A stretch of 41,079 bases of DNA from Desulfuromonas sp. (GCA_002869615.1 PKUH01000110.1:1-41079); one strand, 5' to 3'. Positions 16,288-27,165 are shown, numbered from the stretch's first letter. Notes: generated by a model not told the origin, from the letters alone. Made by a program: numbers and translations.

Positions 16288-18663
16288 ATGAACCTCGCTC
16301 TCAATCTCAGGTGGAAAATCCTCATCAGTCTTGTCGGCCTTACTTTTGTTTCACTCTGCGGTGCACTGATATTTTTCTCCAGCAAGAGCGAAACCGAGCT
16401 CAACAAAAGCATGGCCGCCCGGGTCGACCAGGTAGCCAATTTTGTCGACAGCACAATCAGTTTCAAAGAGACCGAGATCACCAATTACATCAAGCTGATT
16501 TCGTCCAACGTCGACCTCGTCAATGCTGTCTACTACGCCAGCCTGACCGACGACGATACCCAGTTGGCCAATGTCATCGATGCCGCTCAGTCGGTTTTTG
16601 ACCTCGACCTGATTCAGGTCGTGTCGCAGGAAGGCAATCTGATGATTCGCAATCTCGCCGATGAATTAACCATCGAGGCCGCCAGCGGAGCGGACCATCC
16701 GCTGCTCGCCCAGGCCCTGAACGGAGAGGTCAGTCACGGCGTCACCGTTTTTGATAACAGGCTGTCAATCACAACCGTTGCACCGATCAAGCTGCAGGAT
16801 TCACAAATCGGCATCATGGTCGGTGTCGATTTTCTTGACAATTCTTTTGCCGACGAGATTCAGCATATCAGCGGCGCCACCATCGCTTTTTACGATAGCG
16901 AGGGAGTCATTTCAACCTCGAATACGGCCATCGAAGGGACCAACCTCGCGGAAATTTTTGCCCGGGGGGAGAACACACTCGAGATTGAAGAAACTCCTTA
17001 TGCCATATTTTCGAAGAAACTCGGTCAGAGCGGAAAATCGATGCTGGTCGCGGTTAATCGCAGCGACATGGCCGAAGCGAGCAGCAGCATCACCCGAACC
17101 CTGTTCACTATCCTGATCCTGGTGACCGTTATCGGGATTGTCGTTGCACTCGCCGTTTCGGGAAGCATCACGCGTCCGCTTGCCGCGATCGTCAGCACCC
17201 TGAAGGAGATCGCCGAGGGCGAAGGCGACCTGACCCGAACGCTTGAGGTCAAAAGTAAAGACGAAGTCGGTGAACTGGCGGAAAACTTCAATCGCTTCGC
17301 TGCCAAAATGCGGACGATGATCGCCCGTATCCATAATGTTGCCGGCGACCTTAACCAGGCGAGTGACCAGATCAAATCGGCGTCGACCACGGTTAACAAC
17401 AGCAATCAGCAACAGTCCCAGTCACTGGAGGAATCGTTTCAGGCTCTGCAGGGCATTGACGAAAGTATCTCCGGCGTCGCCGAGAGCACCGGCTCGCTGG
17501 TCGAATCAGCCGAGGCGAGCTCCTCGGCAACCCTCGAACTCGGAGCGACCATTGAACAGATCGCCTCACAGATGGAAAAGCTCTTTTCGACTGTCGACGA
17601 GGTATCCAGTTCGATCAATGAAATGTCGGTCTCTTCGCAACAGGTTGCCGAAAACGTTGAGATCCTTTCCTCCTCAACCGAGGTTACGGCCTCCTCGATC
17701 ATCGAGCTCGACGCCTCGATCAAGGAAATCGAGGAGAATGCCGAAAAAACCCACAACCTTTCGGAAGAAGCGGCCCGCGATGCCGAGGAAGGCAAGGCAG
17801 CCGTCGATGAAACGATTAACGGCATCGGTGAAATCCGCGAAACAGTCGACCGGGCGACGTCGGCAATTCAGGACCTCGGCGCCCAATCGAATGAAATCGG
17901 CAAGATCCTGACGGTTATCGACGAAATCGCCGACCAGACCAGCCTGCTGGCGCTGAATGCCGCAATTATAGCCGCCCAGGCCGGAGAGCACGGCAAGGGC
18001 TTTGCCGTTGTCGCCGATGAAATTCGCGAACTGGCCGAACGGACCGCAGTCTCGACCCGCGAGATAGCACTGATTATCAACAACCTGCAAAGCGGCACCA
18101 GGGAAGCGGTTGAAGCAATGGAAGCGGGCAGCCGGCGCGTTCATGAAGAGGTCGAGCGCTCCAAGGGGACCGGAACCGCCCTCGATCAGATCCGCACCAG
18201 TACCCTCAACGCATCGGAACAGGTTCGCGGCATCGTCCGGGCGACCCAGGAACAATCACGCGGCAGTCGCCAGATCACCGACTCGATCAATCAGATCTCG
18301 AGCATGCTTGGCCAGATCGCCGCCGCCATCAAGCAACAGACCGACGGCGCCCGCCAACTCGCCCATGCCGCCGAGGCAATGAAGGAAATCGCTTCGCAAG
18401 GCAAGCTGAGTACGGCCGAGCAGGCCAAGGGGAGCCGGCAGATCAATACCAGCATGGAACAGATCCGCAACATGATCGAGCGGATCGATGCGGCGACCCG
18501 CGAGCAGACCCAGCGCAGCCGACAGGTCGTCGAGGCGGTCGGCAAAATCCGCGAAATTTCCGAAGAGAACTCCGAGCGGACCTCCGAGCTTGATCAGGTG
18601 GCAGAGATCCTGACAAAACAGACGATGGCTCTCGAGGACGAAGTCGGTGCCTTCAAGGTATGA
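16288..18663 (+). CDS. Methyl-accepting chemotaxis protein with periplasmic sensor domain
   Basis: A 791-residue chemoreceptor. TM1 is at about residues 9-30, followed by a periplasmic Cache-like sensor of some 230 residues, TM2 at about 270-292 ([19 protein letters not shown]), a HAMP domain and a long coiled-coil signalling domain. The hairpin tip reads [19 protein letters not shown] near residue 555, with Ile replacing the usual Glu of AAIEAA; this variant is common in Geobacter-type receptors as I remember them. It lacks the C-terminal pentapeptide for CheR binding. ATG 16288 has AAAGG upstream. The last base pairs overlap the next gene (ATGA). The ligand is unknown. Confidence 0.94.
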   Translation: MNLALNLRWKILISLVGLTFVSLCGALIFFSSKSETELNKSMAARVDQVANFVDSTISFKETEITNYIKLISSNVDLVNAVYYASLTDDDTQLANVIDAAQSVFDLDLIQVVSQEGNLMIRNLADELTIEAASGADHPLLAQALNGEVSHGVTVFDNRLSITTVAPIKLQDSQIGIMVGVDFLDNSFADEIQHISGATIAFYDSEGVISTSNTAIEGTNLAEIFARGENTLEIEETPYAIFSKKLGQSGKSMLVAVNRSDMAEASSSITRTLFTILILVTVIGIVVALAVSGSITRPLAAIVSTLKEIAEGEGDLTRTLEVKSKDEVGELAENFNRFAAKMRTMIARIHNVAGDLNQASDQIKSASTTVNNSNQQQSQSLEESFQALQGIDESISGVAESTGSLVESAEASSSATLELGATIEQIASQMEKLFSTVDEVSSSINEMSVSSQQVAENVEILSSSTEVTASSIIELDASIKEIEENAEKTHNLSEEAARDAEEGKAAVDETINGIGEIRETVDRATSAIQDLGAQSNEIGKILTVIDEIADQTSLLALNAAIIAAQAGEHGKGFAVVADEIRELAERTAVSTREIALIINNLQSGTREAVEAMEAGSRRVHEEVERSKGTGTALDQIRTSTLNASEQVRGIVRATQEQSRGSRQITDSINQISSMLGQIAAAIKQQTDGARQLAHAAEAMKEIASQGKLSTAEQAKGSRQINTSMEQIRNMIERIDAATREQTQRSRQVVEAVGKIREISEENSERTSELDQVAEILTKQTMALEDEVGAFKV

Positions 18664-19487
18664 CCCCTGGGCAAATCGAAGTCACGCTTCTCGGCACCGG
18701 CACCAGTACCGGAATTCCGGTGCCGGGATGCGATTGTCCGGTCTGCACATCTGATGATCCACGCAACAACCGCACCCGCTGCAGCCTTCTGGTCCGACAC
18801 AACGGTAAAAATATCCTGATCGATACCGCCACCGATCTGCGTCAGCAGGTTCTGCGTGAAAAGATCTCCCGTATCGACGCGGTACTCCTGACTCACACCC
18901 ATGCCGATCACATCCACGGAATCGACGATCTTCGCCCATTCAATAAGTCGGGGGATGATCCGATTCCGGTCTATGCCGCCGACGAAGCGATCCGCTCGAT
19001 GCGGCGAAACTTTGCTTATATCTTCGGCAACGGCGAACGTTCCGGCTACTGCCCGCGCCTCAGCCTTCACGAGATCGACGGCCGATTCAATCTCTGCGGG
19101 CTTGAGATCATCCCGGTTCCGCTCCGGCACGGCAACGGCAACTCCCTTGGATTCCGATTCGGACCAATCGCCTACCTGACCGACTGCAACGAAATTCCGG
19201 CCGCAGCGAAATCGCTGCTGAACAACCTTGAGGTTCTGATTATCGACGCCCTTCGTTTCCGGCCGCATACTTCACATTTCAATATCGCCGAGGCGATAAA
19301 AGCGGCCGAACAGATTGGTGCTAAAAGGACCCTGTTGACCCACTTGAGCCACGAGATCGAACACGGGAAACATGAGACCGGCCTGCCGGATGGCGTTGAG
19401 TTTGCGTTTGATGGTCAAAAACTTCACTTGGCAATTCGACATGATAACGGTGAGTTATCCTTGCCAACTGACCCTGTTTCACATTAG
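18660..19487 (+). CDS. PhnP-like metallo-beta-lactamase-fold phosphodiesterase
   Basis: A 275-residue hydrolase of the metallo-beta-lactamase fold. The metal motif is [16 protein letters not shown] (HxHxDH); further metal ligands lie in YLTDCNEIP and [12 protein letters not shown]. The N-terminus has [21 protein letters not shown] followed by RCS, the extra Cys cluster that marks PhnP-type enzymes, which act on cyclic ribose phosphates and other phosphodiesters. No phn genes are present, so the substrate is open; a cyclic nucleotide is possible but only a guess. Its ATG overlaps the chemoreceptor stop by four bases, so the two are translationally coupled, and 35 bp separate it from the next gene. 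Confidence 0.9.
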   Translation: MTPGQIEVTLLGTGTSTGIPVPGCDCPVCTSDDPRNNRTRCSLLVRHNGKNILIDTATDLRQQVLREKISRIDAVLLTHTHADHIHGIDDLRPFNKSGDDPIPVYAADEAIRSMRRNFAYIFGNGERSGYCPRLSLHEIDGRFNLCGLEIIPVPLRHGNGNSLGFRFGPIAYLTDCNEIPAAAKSLLNNLEVLIIDALRFRPHTSHFNIAEAIKAAEQIGAKRTLLTHLSHEIEHGKHETGLPDGVEFAFDGQKLHLAIRHDNGELSLPTDPVSH

Positions 19488-19522
19488 AATTAGCAGGTTT
19501 CAATTTTCCCAAAGAGGCTGGC

Positions 19523-21361
19523 ATGTATCAGGAAGTGCGACTTCACGGACATATCGATGAGACCATCGAGTACTTCGCCACAGCTGCGGCACGTGACGCC
19601 TACCAGTGTTATTTTTACGAGACCAAGGGTGACTCCCTTCGTTTTTTCTCCCCCGGCAATGAATTTATCATCGACAAAGAGGGAGTCAATCATCGGGGCA
19701 ACGGCGGATCTTTTTGCGAGTACATGTTCGGTGTCGACCAGCCTTTGCCTGACCTCGCCAAGGGAGATGTCCGCAACCGCCTGATCCTCTATGGCGCGAC
19801 GTACGAGGAGGGGAATAACGCCCTCACCTTTACCGACCGCAGCGACGGTCACCTGACCTATGATCGAATCTTTTTCGAGGGGAACGCACTCTATAACTAC
19901 TATTTCTTCATGACCGGTTCGGTCTCCGGCCGGGTCCGCAATCAACAGGAGGATATTCTCCGCCTCCTCGGCAAGGTTCTCAAAAGAAGCGAAAATGTCA
20001 GCTTCTCCGACGATTCACCTCTGGTCGAAGAGCTGTTCGATCTGCTCGGTCACAAAAGTTCAATGTACCTGGTCAAACTGATCAACAAGAAACACAAGGC
20101 CTACCACGACGCATTTACCGACCTCTACTTTACCCACAAGTCGATTCCTGATGAAGAATACGATAATCTCAAGCAGCTCGCCGACCAGCTCGGTATCGAC
20201 AAATACCAGCAGGAGCGGATCCGGATTGACGTTATGTACAAGCATCCGGACAACCGCCGGATTGTCGACGAATACAAGAGTATCCTGATCGAGTGCAACC
20301 AGAAGGGTTCGATAACCCACCAGGAGAATGCCCGCCTGACCCGGCTCAAGACCCTCTCGGTGCGCAACAAGATCCCTTCGGCCCTGTTCTACACGCTCGA
20401 CGAGATGCTCAAACACGACAAACTGGTCGACCTCGACGAGCAGGGATACATCTCGGAGACCCGCCAGATACTGACCGGGATCTTCCTGCATGAACAGGAG
20501 ATCGACGCCAACCTGAATAATGAGGATATGATCAAGCTGCTGCACGCCAAGCGCCAGGCGAGTGAGAACCGTGACCACATGTTCGAACAGCTTCTGCTTG
20601 ATACCGGCAAGACATGCGATGAAAAGATCCGCGACGGGGCCGACCTGCAGCTGCTCGAAATGTTCTCCTATATCGTCACTTACTTTGACCGCTACGACAG
20701 CACCTCGGCCAACATCAACCAGCTCGCCTTCATGGAAAACGTCCACTTTACTGAAGAGATCATCCGCTCTCTGCTCGGCAACCGCGAGGAATTCAACAGC
20801 CTCTCGAGCGGGACCTTCAGCGAGCTCTTCTTCGAATCGATATTCGACAACAAGTACCTCGGCCAGTTCGGTCGCAAAAAAATTATCTGCCTGCAGAACG
20901 GCCTCGAGCAGATCAATGACGGCCGGATGACAGTGCAGGGCCTTCTTGGCCGCCTCAAGAATATCGACAAGGAAGAGAAGCTCTACCGGATCCTGCTCGC
21001 CCATGTCAAGGAACGGATCCGCAATTTCTATTCGAAGTACAACACCAAGGCCGAGCAGGATGCGCTGCGCGAAGAGATTACCGAGGAGTTGATCAACAAG
21101 AAGATCCTTGCCGATGAAATACCGGCCGATCTTTTCCGCGCGGTCGTTGTCAACATCAAGAAGGAGGCAATCTACGTCCACAACCTGCTGCCCCAGGTCA
21201 TTGCTGAAAAAGACCCGGCCCTGCGCGAGGATTTCCTCGAAAACAGCGGCCTCGACCGCTTCTATGTCGAAGAACTCGAGCGCGAATATTTCGAGCTCAA
21301 CGAACTCGACATGGAAGATCTCTACCAGATCCGCAAGGGACTCAACAACGTCGCCGCCTGA
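19523..21361 (+). CDS. Uncharacterised 612-residue protein, TIGR04442-like
   Basis: A large soluble acidic protein with no signal peptide or membrane segment. The N-terminal 150 residues are strand-rich ([24 protein letters not shown]-like [20 protein letters not shown]). The rest is mainly helical with many charged residues. The N-terminal pattern reminds me of the TIGR04442 family of Geobacter-type bacteria, which has no known function; I could not check this. AAAGAGG precedes ATG 19523 at good distance. It lies between the PhnP-like gene and an EF-G gene in one operon with a chemoreceptor, so a role in signalling or in translation cannot be chosen from context. Confidence 0.8.
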   Translation: MYQEVRLHGHIDETIEYFATAAARDAYQCYFYETKGDSLRFFSPGNEFIIDKEGVNHRGNGGSFCEYMFGVDQPLPDLAKGDVRNRLILYGATYEEGNNALTFTDRSDGHLTYDRIFFEGNALYNYYFFMTGSVSGRVRNQQEDILRLLGKVLKRSENVSFSDDSPLVEELFDLLGHKSSMYLVKLINKKHKAYHDAFTDLYFTHKSIPDEEYDNLKQLADQLGIDKYQQERIRIDVMYKHPDNRRIVDEYKSILIECNQKGSITHQENARLTRLKTLSVRNKIPSALFYTLDEMLKHDKLVDLDEQGYISETRQILTGIFLHEQEIDANLNNEDMIKLLHAKRQASENRDHMFEQLLLDTGKTCDEKIRDGADLQLLEMFSYIVTYFDRYDSTSANINQLAFMENVHFTEEIIRSLLGNREEFNSLSSGTFSELFFESIFDNKYLGQFGRKKIICLQNGLEQINDGRMTVQGLLGRLKNIDKEEKLYRILLAHVKERIRNFYSKYNTKAEQDALREEITEELINKKILADEIPADLFRAVVVNIKKEAIYVHNLLPQVIAEKDPALREDFLENSGLDRFYVEELEREYFELNELDMEDLYQIRKGLNNVAA

Positions 21362-21390
21362 TTACCCACACATTCCACGAGGCCAGAGCC

Positions 21391-23457
21391 ATGTCACGAC
21401 CCGCACCGGAAACGATTCGCAATATCGGCATCATCTCGCACATCGATGCCGGCAAGACAACCGTCTCCGAGCGGATTCTTTACTACACCGATGAGATTCA
21501 CAAGATGGGCGAAGTCCATGACGGTCTGGCGACCATTGACTGGATGGACCAGGAGCAGGAGCGCGGTATCACGATCACCGCTTCCTGCACCTCCTGCAGC
21601 TGGAAGAACCACTGGATCAACATCATCGACACCCCCGGCCACATCGACTTCACAATCGAGGTTGAACGCTCGCTGCGCGTTCTTGACGGTGCGCTCACCA
21701 TCTTCAGCGCGGTCGAGGGGGTCCAGCCGCAATCGGAATCGGTCTGGCACCAGGCTTCCCGCTACAACGTTCCGCGCATCTGTCTGATTAACAAGATGGA
21801 CCGGGTCGGCGCCGACTACCGGGAGGTGCTCCGCCAGATTGAGGAGCAACTGCACGGTCGGCCGATCCTGCTCCAGCTGCCGCTCGGCAACGAGGGGGAA
21901 TTCCGCGGTATCGTCGACCTGCTTGAAGAGAAACTGATTCTTTTTACCGAGGACGATCAAGGCCGCTCGCTGACCGAAGAGGCAATCCCGGCCAACCTGC
22001 AGAATGAAGCAACCACCGCCCGCGAAGCGCTCACCGAAGCGGCCGCCGATTTCGACGATACCATCATGGCCGATTTCCTCGAGGGGAATCCGGTTGCAGC
22101 CGATCGGGTCCGCGCCGCCCTGCGCCGCGGCGTTCTGGCCGGCGAAATTTTCCCGGTACTGCTCGGATCGGCTTTACGCAACAAGGGGATCCAGCCGGTT
22201 CTCGACGCAATCTGCGCCTATCTGCCATCACCACAAGATGTTCCGCCGCTGACCGCCAGCGACGCCGCCAGCCACGAAGAAGTGAAGCTTGAGCTCACCG
22301 AAAAGCAACCGCTTTGCGCCCTCGCCTTCAAGGTTGTCTCCGACGAAGGCCGCAAGCTGACTTTTCTGCGTATCTATTCCGGCCACCTCAAGGCGGGCGG
22401 CACCCTGATCAACAGCGGCACCGGCGTCAAGGAGCGGGCGGCCCGGCTCTTCCGGATGCACGCACACAAGCGGCAGCGGGTCGAGGAGGCATTCGCCGGC
22501 GACATCGTCGCCGCCACCGGCATCAAGGAGGTCCTGACCGGCGACACCCTCTGCGCCCCGGAGCGGCTGTTGTTGCTCGAAAGCATGCAGTTCCCGGAAC
22601 CGGTCATCTCTCTGGCGGTCGAGCCGAAAGATGTGACCGCCAAGGACAAGCTGTTGCCTTCACTCGAAAAACTTCAGTGGGAGGACCCGACCTTCCGGGT
22701 CCGTGAGGATGCCGACACCGGGCAGACGATTCTGGCCGGCATGGGCGAGCTCCACCTCGAAGTGATCGTCCAGCGCCTGGCCCGCGATTTCGGAGTCGAG
22801 GTCAACACCGGCAAACCACAGGTCGTCTACCGAGAGGCGCTGCAGCAGGCGGTACAGCACCGGGAAACCTTCGCGCGCGAATTTGAAGGAAAGGCCCAGT
22901 ACGGCGATATCGAGATCAGCCTGACACCACTGAAACGCGGGAGCGGCATTACCATCACCGTTCCGACAACTGAAGAGGCCACCGCGATACCGGCTACCTG
23001 GCTCGAGGAGTTGAAACCCGGCCTCGAACAGGCCTGCCGTTCCGGCATTCATGTCGGCTACCCGCTGACTGACCTCGATGTTAAAATCACCAAAATCCAC
23101 CCGACCGGCGACACCACCGTGACCGGCCTCAAAGCGGCTGCCCAACGCGGCCTGACTGAAGCCGCCCGCAAGGGCAAACCGACCCTGCTCGAACCGATCA
23201 TGGAACTTGAAATCATCGTCCCCTCCGATTACGCCGGCCAGGTCATCGGCGGCCTGCAACAGAAACGGGGCAAGGTCGAAGGGATGAACAGCCGGGCCGG
23301 CAACGAGATCATTCGTGCCCACACCCCTCTTTCGGAGATGTTTGGATATATGACCGAACTCCGCAGCGCCACCAAGGGCCGCGGCATGTTCAGCATGGAG
23401 TTTTCTCATTTTGATATCGCACCGGCTGAAACGCTCAGGCGTTTCGGGTTGAAGTAA
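21391..23457 (+). CDS. fusA: Elongation factor G, diverged paralogue
   Basis: A 688-residue translational GTPase with the EF-G domain order. G motifs are complete: [24 protein letters not shown] (switch I), [13 protein letters not shown] and NKMDRVGAD. Domains III-V follow, with [14 protein letters not shown] and the late [19 protein letters not shown] segment. Domain IV is atypical: where main EF-G proteins have GGRGQYGHV this one has [13 protein letters not shown]. It is not near rpsL, rpsG or tuf, so it is probably a second EF-G acting in a special condition or in ribosome recycling rather than the housekeeping copy. A degraded relative with the same domain IV wording lies at 36128-36515. 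It is the last gene of the operon starting at 16288. Confidence 0.92.
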   Translation: MSRPAPETIRNIGIISHIDAGKTTVSERILYYTDEIHKMGEVHDGLATIDWMDQEQERGITITASCTSCSWKNHWINIIDTPGHIDFTIEVERSLRVLDGALTIFSAVEGVQPQSESVWHQASRYNVPRICLINKMDRVGADYREVLRQIEEQLHGRPILLQLPLGNEGEFRGIVDLLEEKLILFTEDDQGRSLTEEAIPANLQNEATTAREALTEAAADFDDTIMADFLEGNPVAADRVRAALRRGVLAGEIFPVLLGSALRNKGIQPVLDAICAYLPSPQDVPPLTASDAASHEEVKLELTEKQPLCALAFKVVSDEGRKLTFLRIYSGHLKAGGTLINSGTGVKERAARLFRMHAHKRQRVEEAFAGDIVAATGIKEVLTGDTLCAPERLLLLESMQFPEPVISLAVEPKDVTAKDKLLPSLEKLQWEDPTFRVREDADTGQTILAGMGELHLEVIVQRLARDFGVEVNTGKPQVVYREALQQAVQHRETFAREFEGKAQYGDIEISLTPLKRGSGITITVPTTEEATAIPATWLEELKPGLEQACRSGIHVGYPLTDLDVKITKIHPTGDTTVTGLKAAAQRGLTEAARKGKPTLLEPIMELEIIVPSDYAGQVIGGLQQKRGKVEGMNSRAGNEIIRAHTPLSEMFGYMTELRSATKGRGMFSMEFSHFDIAPAETLRRFGLK

Positions 23458-23518
23458 TCCCAGGCATCACGATCTTGGGCCGAATTTAAACAAAGGCAAC
23501 TGGACGCCAAGAAACGAT

Positions 23519-23538
23519 ATCCCCGACTTGACGGGGAT
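23519..23538 (+). other. Hairpin between the EF-G and PAS genes
   Basis: ATCCCCG at 23519-23525 pairs with CGGGGAT at 23532-23538 around a 6-nt loop. No U tract follows, so it is not a clear terminator. It stands in the 169-bp gap after the EF-G gene, where codon composition changes to AT-richer DNA. Confidence 0.35.
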
Positions 23539-23626
23539 CAACTTTGCCTCCATTTAGCAATTTTATTGAAATAATCAGACCAAAGAACAGCCTGACTGGT
23601 CAAAATATTTCTGTTGTTGGAGATTT

Positions 23627-24196
23627 ATGAACATGCTCACCTTGCCCGAATATCATGCATTAATTGAACAGGCGCCTATCCTGATATGGCGTGCCAATAC
23701 AGACGCCCTTTGCGACTATTTCAACGAGCGCTGGCTCGTATTCAGAGGGCGTACGATGGAGCAAGAGTACGGCAATGGCTGGACAGAAGGCGTACACCCG
23801 GAGGACTTTGACCGGTGTCTGGAAATATTTCTCGGTAGTTTCAAAAAACATGAGATCTTCGAGATGGAATATCGCTTGATGAGATCTGACGGGGTCTATC
23901 GGTGGATATTCGATCGTGGCGTTCCATATTATAAAGATAACGGAGAATTTGCAGGTTATATCGGCAGTTGTATAGATGTGACCGAACGAGTCGAAGCGCA
24001 GGAAGCTTTAAAATTAAATTTAGAAGAAGAAATCCGCGTTCTCAAGGGAATCATTCCCATTTGTATGTATTGCAAAAAAATCAAAGACGACGAAGGGGCC
24101 TGGAGCCAACTTGAAAAATATATTTCGGAACATTCCGATGCCTATTTTAGCCACGGTATTTGCGATACGTGCATGCAAGAACTTCAGCAGGAATGA
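23627..24196 (+). CDS. PAS-domain protein with C-terminal CxxC zinc-type motif
   Basis: A 189-residue soluble protein. One PAS/PAC domain fills residues 8-125 (IWRANTDALCDYFNERW; FAGYIGSCIDVTER). A short helix leads to a C-terminal module IPICMYCKKIKDDEGAW, then ISEHSDAYFSHGICDTCMQE. The two CxxC pairs and the His residues look like a zinc site. The same module ends many PAS and response-regulator proteins of Geobacter-type bacteria, in place of a kinase domain; its function is not known to me. ATG 23627 has GGAG upstream at seven bases. The DNA is AT-richer than the EF-G gene before it. Confidence 0.87.
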   Translation: MNMLTLPEYHALIEQAPILIWRANTDALCDYFNERWLVFRGRTMEQEYGNGWTEGVHPEDFDRCLEIFLGSFKKHEIFEMEYRLMRSDGVYRWIFDRGVPYYKDNGEFAGYIGSCIDVTERVEAQEALKLNLEEEIRVLKGIIPICMYCKKIKDDEGAWSQLEKYISEHSDAYFSHGICDTCMQELQQE

Positions 24197-24202
24197 TCAG
24201 GA

Positions 24203-24253
24203 TACGGCCACAACCCTGGCCGTACCGCCCTTCAGCATAGACGGGCGGTACGG
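24203..24253 (+). other. Two mutually exclusive hairpins
   Basis: Hairpin 1 pairs TACGGCCA (24203-24210) with TGGCCGTA (24217-24224). Hairpin 2 pairs CCGTACCGCCC (24220-24230) with GGGCGGTACGG (24243-24253), an 11-bp stem. They share bases 24220-24224, so only one can form at a time. A T-rich stretch (ending 24281) begins some ten bases later. It lies between the PAS gene stop and the GTG start of the large kinase, and could be a terminator or attenuator. Confidence 0.5.
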
Positions 24254-24347
24254 AGACGCTACTTTTTAACAGTGTTTTTTTAGATTTTGGCCAGGCAGGA
24301 AGTAGTCTGGCTGTTAAACCATACATCCCGCACCGGAAACGCTGTAC

Positions 24348-27101
24348 GTGCTTATATTAAAATTAAAAAACCTGCTCAGACTTTCTCTGCTGTTCCTTGC
24401 TGTCGCCGTCTCGACACTGTCTGCGTCTCCGGCACCGGCGGCTGAAGGCACTGCCAAGTCCCCTATTCAGTCAGCCAGCGAAGTTGACTATCCCCCGTTC
24501 AGTTTTGTTAACGCCGAGCAAGAGGCCGACGGCTTTTCCGTCCAATTACTGCGGGCCGCCGTTGCCGCTATGGGTCAGGAAGTCGTCTTCGCTACCGGCC
24601 TCTGGAACGAAGTCAAGCAGTCGCTGGTTGACGGCAGGATCGATGTCCTGCCGCTGGTCGGACGAACCCCGGAGCGCGAAGCTGTTTTTGATTTCACATT
24701 CCCCTACCTCGAATTGCACGGCACGATTGTCGTGCGCCAATCGGAACAGCAGATTCAAGGTTTGACCGACCTCAAGGGCAAGAACGTCGCGGTGATGAAA
24801 GGCGATAACGCCGAAGAATTTCTGCGGCGCAGCGCTCTCGGGGCCAACATTATTCCTTTGAAAACTTTTCCCGAAGCGCTGCAGGCGCTGGCTCGGGGGG
24901 AGTATGATGCCGTGGTTATCCAGAAGTTACTGGCAACAGAGCTTATTGGAGAACTGGAGCTTGCAAATCTCAAAACGGTCGGTCCGCCCCTCGAAGACTT
25001 TGTCCAGAAATTTTGCTTTGCGGTCACCGAAGGGAACCGGGAACTTCTGGCGCACCTCAACGAAGGTCTCGCCATTGTCATGGCCAACGGGACCTTCGAC
25101 CGCTTATGGCGGCAATGGCTGCAGCCGATTAAAACGTCCGCCTTTGAGCATCAACGCATTGTGGTCGGCGGTGACGATAACTATCCACCCTATGAATACC
25201 TCGATGCGAATGGCCAACCGGCCGGCTACAATATCGATTTGACCCGGGCCATTGCCGAGGAACTCGGTCTGCAGGTTACGTTTGAGTTGGCCTCCTGGGG
25301 AGAGATTCGGCAGAAACTCGATGCCGGGCAGATTGATCTGGTTAACGGCATGTTCTATTCGCCGGAACGGGAAGAGTCATACGTTTTTTCACCGCAGCAT
25401 ATCGCAATCTCCCACGTCTCCATTACCCGTGAAGGCCGCGAGCCACCACGAAACCTTACCGGGCTTTCCGGAAGGTCCGTTGCGGTCATGGCCGGCGACA
25501 TTACCCACGACCTGCTTCTGGAAAACAGCGATCAGGCCAGGATCAAAAAGCTGGTAGCGACCGACTCGCAGCAGGAGGCTCTCCGTCTTGTCCAAAACGA
25601 CGAGGTCGATGTTGCGTTGGCTGCGCGCTTGCCAGCATTGTACTGGATCGAGCAGAACGACTGGCAGAACCTCCGGGTCGGCTCCAGCTCTTTCATCGCA
25701 CCGGAGTATTGTTACGCCGGCATCCACGGCGCTGAAGAGATGGTGACCCTGTTTGCCGAAGGCCTGGCGGCCGTTAAGGAATCCGGAAAATACCGGGGAA
25801 TCTACAATAAACATCTTGGCAGCTATGAAGCGTTTGATCCGACGACCACCTATGTTTTACTTGCGGTCGCCGCAGGGCTTCTGACCGTGCTTGTGGCGAC
25901 CCTGATCTGGAATAGCACCCTCAAAAAAGAGGTTGCCCGCCAAACCCTGGAACTGAGCAGCGAGGTCGAGGAACGCAAGAAATCGGAACGGGCGATCAGG
26001 CAGCGCGAAGAGACCATTTCCATGTTGCTCAATTCGACCGCAGAGGGTATCTACGGTGTCGATCGCGACGAGGTCTGCATCTTCTGCAACAATTCTGCGC
26101 AGCGGATCCTCGGGTACGATGAAGAGCAATTGATCGGCACCAACCTGCACCACAAAATCATCGTTGAGCCCCTGGACCAGGAAAGCAAGCCGATGGAACT
26201 CTGCCGGGTCAAGCAGGTCATCCAGAGCGGTGAACCGATCCATATCGAAAACAACCTGATTCGCCGGGCCGATGGTTCACCCTTTCATGCCGAGATCTGG
26301 GTCCACCCGATGCAGCACGGTTCCGGGACGGTGGGCGCTGTGGTCACCTTTCTCGACATCTCCGAAAAGATCAGTATGCAGGAGCAGCACCTCCGCTCGA
26401 GCCAGCTGTCGGCCCTGGGAGAAGTGGCCGCCGGCGTTGCCCACGAAATCAACAACCCGATCAATGGCGTCATCAACTACGCCCAGATTCTGCTCAACAC
26501 CCTGCCCGTCAAGGAGCGGGAAGAAAAAATTCTCAACAACATCATCAAGGAAGGGAGTCGGATTTCATCGATTGTTTCGAACCTGCTGCACTTCTCAAGA
26601 AAAAGTGATAGTGAGAAGACAAATATCCACGTTAAGGAACTGATTGACGAGCCGCTGCAGCTCTACCACACGCAACTGGAGAATGACGGCATTGCGCTCG
26701 ACTTGTCCATCCCCGAAGAGCTGCCTGGCGTTTACGGCAACGTGATGCAACTCGAGCAGGTGGTCCTCAATCTGCTCAGCAATGCCCGGCATGCTCTGAG
26801 CAAAAAATTCCCGGAGCCGCATGCCGATAAAATCCTGAAGATTTCGGCCGAACTGAATACGTCCGCCGGTGAGGCGATGGTGCAGCTTGTCTTTTTTGAC
26901 CACGGCTGCGGCATCGCCGCGAATCAGCTCAAGAAGATTTTCAATCCTTTCTACACCACCAAAGCAGCCGGCGTCGGCACGGGCCTTGGCTTGAGTATCT
27001 CGCATGACACCGTGACAAAACATGGCGGTACGATACGAGTTGAGAGCGAACTTGACAGGTATACCAGGGTAACCGTAGAGCTGCCGGCATCAAAAACCTG
27101 A
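24348..27101 (+). CDS. Hybrid sensor: two solute-binding domains, PAS and histidine kinase
   Basis: A 917-residue membrane sensor. A signal peptide (residues 1-35) is followed by two periplasmic SBP_bac_3-type domains in tandem (about 40-265 and 270-495), the fold that binds amino acids and similar small molecules. One membrane segment (about 503-525, YVLLAVAAGLLTVLVATLIW) leads to a PAS domain (about 545-665), a HisKA segment with GVAHEINNPINGV (His699) and an ATPase domain with NLLSNARHAL, DHGCGI and GTGLGLSIS. This resembles BvgS/EvgS-type architecture without receiver or Hpt domains. Start is GTG at 24348 with a weak ribosome-binding site; an alternative start further in would damage the signal peptide. 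The kinase core closely matches that of the gene at 1-1466. A terminator follows. Confidence 0.93.
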   Translation: MLILKLKNLLRLSLLFLAVAVSTLSASPAPAAEGTAKSPIQSASEVDYPPFSFVNAEQEADGFSVQLLRAAVAAMGQEVVFATGLWNEVKQSLVDGRIDVLPLVGRTPEREAVFDFTFPYLELHGTIVVRQSEQQIQGLTDLKGKNVAVMKGDNAEEFLRRSALGANIIPLKTFPEALQALARGEYDAVVIQKLLATELIGELELANLKTVGPPLEDFVQKFCFAVTEGNRELLAHLNEGLAIVMANGTFDRLWRQWLQPIKTSAFEHQRIVVGGDDNYPPYEYLDANGQPAGYNIDLTRAIAEELGLQVTFELASWGEIRQKLDAGQIDLVNGMFYSPEREESYVFSPQHIAISHVSITREGREPPRNLTGLSGRSVAVMAGDITHDLLLENSDQARIKKLVATDSQQEALRLVQNDEVDVALAARLPALYWIEQNDWQNLRVGSSSFIAPEYCYAGIHGAEEMVTLFAEGLAAVKESGKYRGIYNKHLGSYEAFDPTTTYVLLAVAAGLLTVLVATLIWNSTLKKEVARQTLELSSEVEERKKSERAIRQREETISMLLNSTAEGIYGVDRDEVCIFCNNSAQRILGYDEEQLIGTNLHHKIIVEPLDQESKPMELCRVKQVIQSGEPIHIENNLIRRADGSPFHAEIWVHPMQHGSGTVGAVVTFLDISEKISMQEQHLRSSQLSALGEVAAGVAHEINNPINGVINYAQILLNTLPVKEREEKILNNIIKEGSRISSIVSNLLHFSRKSDSEKTNIHVKELIDEPLQLYHTQLENDGIALDLSIPEELPGVYGNVMQLEQVVLNLLSNARHALSKKFPEPHADKILKISAELNTSAGEAMVQLVFFDHGCGIAANQLKKIFNPFYTTKAAGVGTGLGLSISHDTVTKHGGTIRVESELDRYTRVTVELPASKT

Positions 27102-27106
27102 CAAGG

Positions 27107-27165
27107 CAGGCCGGTGCAGGGTTCTTGCTGGAACAGACTGTCGCGCTTCTGGGCATCATGGACTC
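27107..27165 (-). pseudogene. Short scrap resembling the SpoIIE-type phosphatase gene
   Basis: Just behind the kinase stop, 27107-27165 aligns without gaps to 36969-37027 in the phosphatase gene, sharing GGCCGGTGCAGG and CTGTCGCGC and about 70% of positions by eye. On the minus strand it reads RDSLFQQEPCTGL where the intact protein has RDSLTLQESCTGL. Both flanks lose the resemblance. The remaining DNA to 27460 holds one terminator and no gene. Confidence 0.5.

Noticed and set aside
20060-21181. Long minus-strand open frame of 373 codons
   Set aside because: It lies wholly inside the 612-residue gene and its composition (runs of Val, Leu, Asp, Glu) is that of an antisense shadow in high-GC DNA.
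23486-23560. Possible riboswitch (GGCAAC, TGGACGCC, hairpin) before the PAS gene
   Set aside because: It superficially recalls GEMM landmarks, but the first hairpin with GNRA loop and the closing stem are missing.
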